64,000 nt of DNA. Source: Paramicrobacterium chengjingii (lineage in GTDB: Bacteria > Actinomycetota > Actinomycetes > Actinomycetales > Microbacteriaceae). Under the pieces are notes generated by a model, which was not told the origin of the DNA, did not search any database, and saw only the letters and a list, made by a program, of their open reading frames with translations. The DNA lies in contig NZ_CP061169.1 of the NCBI RefSeq assembly GCF_011751765.2, positions 2,604,001-2,668,000 of the forward strand. Direction: 5' to 3'. The position numbers were made by a program, and so were the translations under genes. Numbering within the stretch: position 1 is the first letter of the stretch; the number at the start of each line of letters is the position of its first letter. Positions 58,347 to 64,000 of this stretch are shown here, piece by piece.

Positions 58347-61064
58347 GTGTCTTCCTTCCTCTATTCCCTCGGCCGCGCTATGCACCGCACCCGCAAAACG
58401 GTGATCGGCGTGTGGATCCTCCTCTTGGCAATGCTTGGTGCTGGTGCCCTGCTGTTCAGCCAAGACATGGATAACAGCATCTCAATTCCGGGCACCGAAT
58501 CACAGCAGGCGCTCGACTCGCTCGGCGCGACCTTCCCCCAGGTGAGCGGCTCCAGCGCGCAGATCATCATCGTCGCCCCCGACGGCGAGAAGGTGACGGA
58601 TGCTGACATCACCGCACCCGTCGACGAGGCAATCGACACCCTTTCCGACATCGACCACGTGGACTCCGCCGTCTCGCCCTATGACGACACGGTATCTGGC
58701 TCCATCAACGAGGCGGAGGATGCTGCGCTGATTCAGGTGCAGCTGGACGGAAGCACCTTCGCGATTCCGGACTCGACGAAGGCCGCCCTCGAGGATGCTG
58801 TACAGGATCTCGGCGCGAGTCTTCCCGATGGAGCCGAAACCTCACTCGGTGGCGAGCTGTTCAGTCAGGAAATGCCAGAAATCAGTCTCGTCGAGGGAAT
58901 CGGAGTGATCGTTGCGCTCCTTGTGCTCGTTCTGACTTTCGGATCGTTCCTCGCTGCGGGAATGCCCCTCATTACGGCGATGGTCGCCGTTGGAGCATCC
59001 ATGTCGCTCATTCTCGGCGCGACAGCATTCACCTCGATCACGTCGACGACGCCGATGCTCGCACTCATGCTCGGCCTCGCCGTAGGAATCGACTATGCGC
59101 TCTTCATCATTTCACGACATCGAGATCAGCTGCGCGACGGGCTCGACGTCGATGAATCGATTGCCCGCTCCGTGGCGACGGCGGGGTCTGCCGTGGTGTT
59201 CGCGGGCCTCACCGTGATCATCGCCCTTCTTGGTCTCGGCGTGGCCGGCATCCCCTTCCTCACTGTCATGGGCGTCGCAGCGGCGCTCGGAGTCGGCATC
59301 GCCGTCGTCGTCTCGCTCACCCTTCTGCCCGCCCTGCTCGCGATCTCGGGCGAACGGCTGCGCCCAAAGCGCAAGAAGTCAGCAGTCGACGAGGGCACGG
59401 CGACGGCGCGACCCAACAGGTTCTTCCTTGGGTGGGTACGCACCGTCACCAAGCGTCCCCTCGTCACGATCATCGCGGTCGTCGCTGTGCTCGGAATCGC
59501 GTCGGTTCCCGCGCTCGGGCTCAAGTTGGCTCTGCCCGATGCCGGCGGCCTTCCCAAAGACAACCAGGCGCGTCACACCTACGACCTCGTCTCCGAGAAC
59601 TTCGGCGAGGGCTACAACGGCATGCTCATCGTCACCGGGCCAATCATCACGAGCAACGATCCGCTCGGACTGATGGAAGACATCGGTGACGAGATTGAGC
59701 AGCTCGACGGCGTCGCCTCGGTGCCGCTCGCCACCCCCAACGAGACGGCCGACACGGGAATCGTGCAGGTCGTTCCTGAACACGGTCCCGACTCTGACGA
59801 GACGAAGGCGCTCGTTCATGAGATCCGTGCGATGCACGACCATTTCCTCGATGAGTACGATGTCGACCTTGCCGTCACGGGGTTCACCGCCGTCGGCATC
59901 GACGTCTCGGCAAAGCTCGGCCAAGCGCTGCTGCCCTTCGGCCTCCTCGTGGTCGGGTTGTCACTTGTACTTCTGACGATGGTCTTTCGCTCCATCGCGG
60001 TTCCCATCAAGGCAACCCTGGGGTACCTGCTCTCGGTCGGCGCATCGTTCGGAGCCGTGACTCTCGTGTTCGGCGATGGCGTGTTTGCCGAAGCGCTTGG
60101 TGTCGCCCGCACTGGCCCTGTGATCAGCTTCCTCCCGATCATTCTCATGGGGGTGCTCTTCGGCCTCGCTATGGACTACGAGGTATTCCTGGTCTCCCGC
60201 ATTCGCGAGGACTACGTGCATGGAAAGAGCGCGCGTCGCGCGATCGAGACCGGCTTCACCTCGTCGGCGAAGGTCGTGACGGCGGCAGGTGTGATCATGA
60301 TCGCCGTCTTCGCAGCATTCGTGCCGAGCGAGGACGTCAATATCAAACCGATTGCCCTCGGGCTCGCAGTTGGCGTGTTCGTCGATGCGTTCATCGTGCG
60401 CATGACACTTGTGCCCGCTGTGCTCGCCCTTCTCGGAGACAAGGCGTGGTGGATGCCGAAGTGGCTTGACCGCATTCTCCCCTCGTTTGACGTGGAGGGC
60501 GAGGGCCTCGCTCGGGAGCTCGAGCTCGCCGAGTGGCCAGCTCCCAACGCCAACCTTGCCGTTGCCGTCGATGATCTCTCGCTCACGGTGAAAGGCAAGG
60601 AGGTGCTTGCCCCAACGAGCATGCGCATCGCACCTGGCGCCGTGCACGCCGTTCGCGGAGACAGCGCACGTGCTGTCACTGCGGCGCTCCTCGCAGTCAC
60701 CGGAAGGCTCCCCAACGCTATTGGAACTCTGAAGGTCAACGGGTTCGTTCTGCCGTCACGCGCGTCGGCGGTGCGCCGCAGTGCTGGCTACGTCTCGCTG
60801 GCCACCTCGGCTCAGCCCATCGCCGACGTGAGATCCGCGCTGGCCGAAAGGCCCCAGCTGCTCGCCGTTGACGGGGTTGACCATGTCACCGAACCCGCAC
60901 AGCGCGAACGGCTGATGGCCGAGATCGCGCAGGCACGTGCTCATAGCAGTGCACCGACCATCGTGCTGGGCTGCGGCTCAGCATCCGACCTCGATATTGC
61001 CGACGGCGAAACGTTCGTCGATAACGTCACCTCTCGCTCACTCGTCTCGGAGGCATCCGTATGA
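58347..61064 (+). CDS. MMPL-family RND transporter with degenerate ABC-like C-terminal domain
   Basis: The 905-residue protein has two MMPL units, each with a membrane segment, porter domain and five helices; SLPGLAVGIDYALF-type helices with MLGLAVGIDYALFIISRHRD and VLFGLAMDYEVFLVSRIRED carry the proton-relay Asp residues. The last 165 residues (about 738-905) look like a fragment of an ABC ATPase: VAVDDLSLTVKGKEVL, a degenerate Walker A VRGDSARAVTA with no Lys-Ser, and a Walker-B-like QLLAVDGVDH. ATP hydrolysis is unlikely. GTG at 58347 has GGAG four bases upstream. It overlaps the Pip gene by four bases. Confidence 0.88.
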   Translation: MSSFLYSLGRAMHRTRKTVIGVWILLLAMLGAGALLFSQDMDNSISIPGTESQQALDSLGATFPQVSGSSAQIIIVAPDGEKVTDADITAPVDEAIDTLSDIDHVDSAVSPYDDTVSGSINEAEDAALIQVQLDGSTFAIPDSTKAALEDAVQDLGASLPDGAETSLGGELFSQEMPEISLVEGIGVIVALLVLVLTFGSFLAAGMPLITAMVAVGASMSLILGATAFTSITSTTPMLALMLGLAVGIDYALFIISRHRDQLRDGLDVDESIARSVATAGSAVVFAGLTVIIALLGLGVAGIPFLTVMGVAAALGVGIAVVVSLTLLPALLAISGERLRPKRKKSAVDEGTATARPNRFFLGWVRTVTKRPLVTIIAVVAVLGIASVPALGLKLALPDAGGLPKDNQARHTYDLVSENFGEGYNGMLIVTGPIITSNDPLGLMEDIGDEIEQLDGVASVPLATPNETADTGIVQVVPEHGPDSDETKALVHEIRAMHDHFLDEYDVDLAVTGFTAVGIDVSAKLGQALLPFGLLVVGLSLVLLTMVFRSIAVPIKATLGYLLSVGASFGAVTLVFGDGVFAEALGVARTGPVISFLPIILMGVLFGLAMDYEVFLVSRIREDYVHGKSARRAIETGFTSSAKVVTAAGVIMIAVFAAFVPSEDVNIKPIALGLAVGVFVDAFIVRMTLVPAVLALLGDKAWWMPKWLDRILPSFDVEGEGLARELELAEWPAPNANLAVAVDDLSLTVKGKEVLAPTSMRIAPGAVHAVRGDSARAVTAALLAVTGRLPNAIGTLKVNGFVLPSRASAVRRSAGYVSLATSAQPIADVRSALAERPQLLAVDGVDHVTEPAQRERLMAEIAQARAHSSAPTIVLGCGSASDLDIADGETFVDNVTSRSLVSEASV

Positions 61065-63187
61065 GCAACCGCTTCTCATTCATCGAACGAACCGACAGCA
61101 CCAAGCGCGTTCGGCCGCTCACTCTCGTGGGGCTGCTGCTCGTGCCGTTCGTCATCGCCGGAATGCTGGTGTGGGCTCTGTGGGACCCGAGCGACCGCCT
61201 CGACTCTGTGAAGGCGGCGATCGTCAACAACGATGAGCCTGTCGAGGTCAACGGACAGACCGTGCCACTCGGCCGTCAGCTCGGAGCAGGGCTCGTCGGA
61301 AGCGACGACGAAGAAACCAACTACACGTGGGAGGTGACCGACTCCGACGGCGCGAGCGAGGGCCTGAAGGACGGCACCTATGCTGCCGTCGTGACGATTC
61401 CCGAGAACTTCTCAGAGGCAGCCACATCGACGGCAGGCGACGCCGACGATGCCGAGCAGGCGGTGATCGATGTCACGACAAGCGAGAACTCTCGACTCAT
61501 TGATGACGCGGTGAGCCAGGTCGTCACGACGACGGCTGCGAACGTTCTGGGCACCAATCTCACGACGAACTACCTCGACAACGTGTTTCTCGGGTTCAAC
61601 ACTCTGCACGACCAGCTGGGGGATGCTGCTGACGGCGCTACCGAACTCGCTGACGGCACGACCGAGCTGTCTGACGGAATGACCAAGGCGGCAGACGGAG
61701 CGGGCGAGCTGGCCGAGAGTTCAGACGACCTCGTCACCGGCGCTCAGGGCCTTGCCGATGGTGCGTCCGGAATCGCCGACGGCGCAGGCGAGCTGACGAC
61801 GGGCGCCCAGGGAATCGCTGACGGTGCTTCGAAGTCGGCGGCGGGAGCCTCCGCGCTTTCGGGCGGTGCGAGCCAGCTCGGTGCCGGCCTTCAGGGCCTC
61901 GTCGATGGACTCAATGCGCTGAAGACCCAAACTGCGGCACTTCCTGGCCAAGCTCAAGGTCTCGCAGACGGAGCCGCAGGCGTTTCCACAGGTGTCAATG
62001 GGATCACAACAACGTTGGAGGACAGCATCCAGCCCCTCGTTGATGCATGTTCCGCGGGCGATCCCGAGAAATGCGTGCAGCTTAAGGAGACTGTCGCGGG
62101 TGTGACGGAGACCTCGAAGAAGGTTGGGGAGGGTGCGTCTGGGGTCTCTGACGGCATGACCAAGTTCAGCGCTGGCATGCAGCCCCTCGCCGACGGCATC
62201 GCGAGTGCGGCAGACGGAGCCGCAGCGACCCAAACGGGAGCGAATGACCTCGCCACTGGAGCTTCAGGGCTTGCAGACGGGCTCTCCCAGCTCTCCGGGG
62301 GTGCCTCACAGCTCGCCGGCGGTGCGGGCCAGCTCGGCTCTGGCGCCGAGCAGCTGTCGACGGGTGCATCGCAATACGCGACAGGCATCGAGAAATACAC
62401 GGGCGGTGTTGTCTCGCTCAGTGAGGCGATGACAAAGCTGGGCGATGGCACTTCCGAGCTCAGCGACGGTGCCGGCTCCCTTGCCGACGGACTTGACCAG
62501 GCTGTCGAGCAGATTCCCAATTACAGCGAGTCGGAGCGCAGCTCCCTTTCTGAAGTTGTCGCTGATCCGGTATCGGCCAGTGACGATGAGAGCGCAGCAT
62601 TCTCCTTCGGCTCCGGCGGCATTCCGCTCTATGCGGTGATCGCGCTGTGGCTCGGAGCCCTCGCCACCTTCTTCCTGCTGCGGGCAACTCCGCGCGCCGC
62701 ACTCGGCTCCACGCGCTCGGCGTTCATGCTGACTCTCCGCTCTGCTCTGCCTGGACTCGTTCTCGGTGTCGTGCAGGGTGTGCTCGTCTCAATCATCGTG
62801 AGCATTGCGCAGGGGATGAATTTCGCCGAAGGTCTGGGGTTTGCCGGAATCGCCGCCCTCATCGGAGCATCCTTCTCTGCCGTCAACCAGGCACTCGTCG
62901 CGGTGCTCGGGGGAGCCGGACGATTCATCTCAATGATCGTCGGCATCCTCGCCCTCGCGACGGGCGTGATCTCGACCGTTCCAGGTGTGCTCGATCAGGT
63001 GTTCGGGATGCTGCCTGTCAGCCCGGCGCGTGACGCACTAAGCGCCGTGATCATCGGCACTCCGGGTATTGGAGCGGCAATCGTCGCCCTCGCTGTGTGG
63101 CTTATCGGGGCCGTGGCCGCGACGACTCTCAGCGTTGCTCTCAGACGCACGGTCTCTTCCCGAAAGCTGACCGCGATCCCGGCCTGA
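61061..63187 (+). CDS. YhgE/Pip-domain membrane protein
   Basis: The 708-residue protein has an N-terminal membrane helix (about residues 14-38), an extracellular part with a long array of heptad-like units of the type LADGA/LSDGA/ITTGA (about 190-480), and about five C-terminal helices (about 525-695). This is the YhgE/Pip family, related to phage-infection protein and to ABC-2 transporters. It overlaps the MMPL gene by four bases and probably partners it in export of a surface or lipid molecule. The repeat region should form a helical extracellular stalk. Confidence 0.88.
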   Translation: MSNRFSFIERTDSTKRVRPLTLVGLLLVPFVIAGMLVWALWDPSDRLDSVKAAIVNNDEPVEVNGQTVPLGRQLGAGLVGSDDEETNYTWEVTDSDGASEGLKDGTYAAVVTIPENFSEAATSTAGDADDAEQAVIDVTTSENSRLIDDAVSQVVTTTAANVLGTNLTTNYLDNVFLGFNTLHDQLGDAADGATELADGTTELSDGMTKAADGAGELAESSDDLVTGAQGLADGASGIADGAGELTTGAQGIADGASKSAAGASALSGGASQLGAGLQGLVDGLNALKTQTAALPGQAQGLADGAAGVSTGVNGITTTLEDSIQPLVDACSAGDPEKCVQLKETVAGVTETSKKVGEGASGVSDGMTKFSAGMQPLADGIASAADGAAATQTGANDLATGASGLADGLSQLSGGASQLAGGAGQLGSGAEQLSTGASQYATGIEKYTGGVVSLSEAMTKLGDGTSELSDGAGSLADGLDQAVEQIPNYSESERSSLSEVVADPVSASDDESAAFSFGSGGIPLYAVIALWLGALATFFLLRATPRAALGSTRSAFMLTLRSALPGLVLGVVQGVLVSIIVSIAQGMNFAEGLGFAGIAALIGASFSAVNQALVAVLGGAGRFISMIVGILALATGVISTVPGVLDQVFGMLPVSPARDALSAVIIGTPGIGAAIVALAVWLIGAVAATTLSVALRRTVSSRKLTAIPA

Positions 63188-63287
63188 CATCAAACTGGTC
63201 AACGCGTTCGAGCTGGGCTCCGTGCGCTGGTAAACCAACTCGCCGTCACCCTGTTCACGTCGGAGAGTTGAAGGTTCCAAACCACAA

Positions 63288-63332
63288 GCACAGGGCCTGA
63301 GTCCGGCGCAATGCCGGGCTCAGGCCCTGTGC
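63288..63332. terminator. Strong hairpin terminator after the Pip gene
   Basis: GCACAGGGCCTGAGTCCGGC (63288-63307) pairs with the segment 63313-63332 with one G-U wobble, leaving a five-base loop. It lies between convergent genes and may act on both strands. Confidence 0.9.
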
Positions 63333-63374
63333 AGTTCAGATTTAGGCTGAACCGATGAATCGGCTACCGCCGAA

Positions 63375-63653
63375 TCAGATTCCCGTGGCGTCGAAGTCAC
63401 CGACACTGCTTGACTTCTGGCGAAGCCCGGTGCCCATCTCGTTGATGCCGTTGATCGCCTGGTCGATCCCGCTGTTCAACTCGCGGTATCCCTCGCCGAA
63501 GCGATCCGATGCAACCTCGGTAACGAATCCTTCACCCAGCAGGTCTTCGACCTTGCCGAGGAGCGTGTTCAGCTCGGTGCGGATGTTCTCAGCACCGGTG
63601 TCGAGCGCTCCAGCCGTCGCCTCGACCTGTTCGTGACTAAAGTGAAAAACCAT
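63375..63653 (-). CDS. WXG100-like small helical protein
   Basis: The 92-residue protein has the size and two-helix pattern of ESAT-6/WXG100 type VII secretion substrates: an amphipathic helix with ALDTGAENIRTELNTLLGKV, a central turn, and a second helix with DRFGEGYRELNSGIDQAINGIN. The central W-x-G is replaced by GEGFVTE, so Trp is missing. ATG at 63653 has an AAGGGG site. No secretion ATPase is in the window. The partial gene to its right on the same strand could be a partner. Confidence 0.65.
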   Translation of the reverse strand: MVFHFSHEQVEATAGALDTGAENIRTELNTLLGKVEDLLGEGFVTEVASDRFGEGYRELNSGIDQAINGINEMGTGLRQKSSSVGDFDATGI

Positions 63654-63742
63654 TCTGGCAACCCCTTCTCGTTATTCTTCAACGTCTGGAATCTAGTTAA
63701 CCGCGTGAGTCTTATCCTGCCAATGGGTAGGAGTCCCCACCG

Positions 63743-64000
63743 CTACTCGGGCACTACCCGTTGGTCTCCCGTACCGGCAATTTCACGGAGCATCAACACA
63801 GCCACATCCCTGGAGATGCGCCCGTTTTCGTACAGACCTTTGATGCCCAAAAGCGTCCGAGCGCGAAATGTGCTGGCGTCGAAATCGTCGCGCTTGCGCA
63901 CTATCTTCGCAACGTGCTCACGCAGCTTCTCGTCGAACTCGCGCCCGTCCGGTGAATCACCGTGAATGGTCTGAATCAGCGTCGGTCTCTTCGCTACCCA
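63743..64000 (-). CDS. C-terminal end of an unidentified gene (partial at window edge)
   Basis: Reading the minus strand in from 64000 gives an 85-residue open frame to a TAG at 63743-63745. The frame has no stop and codon usage matches the neighbours. The sequence (REFDEKLREHVAKIVRKRD, ARTLLGIKGLYENGRIS) is charged and mostly helical. No family is recognised. The upstream part is outside the window. It is 89 bp from the WXG100-like gene on the same strand and might be related to it. Confidence 0.5.
   Translation of the reverse strand, partial: WVAKRPTLIQTIHGDSPDGREFDEKLREHVAKIVRKRDDFDASTFRARTLLGIKGLYENGRISRDVAVLMLREIAGTGDQRVVPE

Noticed and set aside
61620..62420. Repeat array inside the Pip gene as a non-coding repeat
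   Set aside because: The repeats are in-frame heptad-like coding units of the extracellular domain.

Overview
The window is a contiguous piece of a high-GC actinobacterial chromosome. Gene density is high, start/stop overlaps of the ATGA or GTGA type are frequent, GTG starts are common, and GGATGC/GCATCC words are abundant. Gene content (DUF3073 protein, small PurL with PurS/PurQ, actinobacterial hut genes, YhgE/Pip and MMPL exporters, a WXG100-like protein) points to Microbacteriaceae. I cannot decide the genus from sequence alone. No tRNA, rRNA, CRISPR array or insertion-sequence transposase was seen.

Layout. 1-0.9 kb: end of an upstream gene and panC. 0.9-6.4 kb: a DevS/DevR-like two-component pair, divergent from a four-gene operon of SipW-type secreted proteins and their own signal peptidases; the last gene fuses a signal peptidase to a SipW-type substrate. 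A DosR/DevR-like box lies between the two units. 6.4-14.3 kb: an RNA helicase with a long RD-repeat N-terminus, a GlsB-type stress membrane protein, a second two-component system, a HesB-like protein, an acyltransferase, a DedA protein and an IclR regulator. 14.4-21 kb: histidine utilisation (hutH, hutU, hutI in one direction, hutG in the other) with a DUF559-type protein in between. 21.1-24.1 kb: a GPH-type transporter and a PLP-dependent decarboxylase.

24.06-28.32 kb is a foreign-looking cassette of lower GC. It holds an FAD monooxygenase, an MHS-type transporter and a divergent LysR regulator. It sits exactly between two 52-bp direct repeats (51/52 identical) made of the 3' end of the decarboxylase gene. 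No recombinase gene lies inside it. This is the clearest sign of a mobile or mobilised unit in the window.

28.3-35.6 kb: Nudix hydrolase, a large RND exporter, a TipA-type MerR regulator with a recognisable 19-bp-spacer promoter, a DUF4097 protein plus PadR regulator behind two palindromic operators, and a universal stress protein. 35.8-55.4 kb: most of de novo purine synthesis (purF, purM, purD, purC, purS, purQ, purL), interspersed with membrane proteins, two MFS or DoxX-type proteins, a VOC dioxygenase, an esterase, a HAD phosphatase and a third two-component system. purD and a sterol-carrier-like gene appear to share one very compact divergent promoter. 55.4-64 kb: a DHFR-like reductase, a sugar porter, a TetR regulator divergent from an MMPL transporter with a degenerate ABC-like C-terminus and a YhgE/Pip protein, then a WXG100-like protein and the C-terminal end of a gene that runs off the right edge.

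Functional links inferred: DevR-like control of the SipW-type surface or matrix operon; IclR control of histidine catabolism; LysR control of aromatic-acid uptake and hydroxylation by the cassette; TetR control of the MMPL-Pip exporter; PadR autoregulation of the DUF4097 operon.
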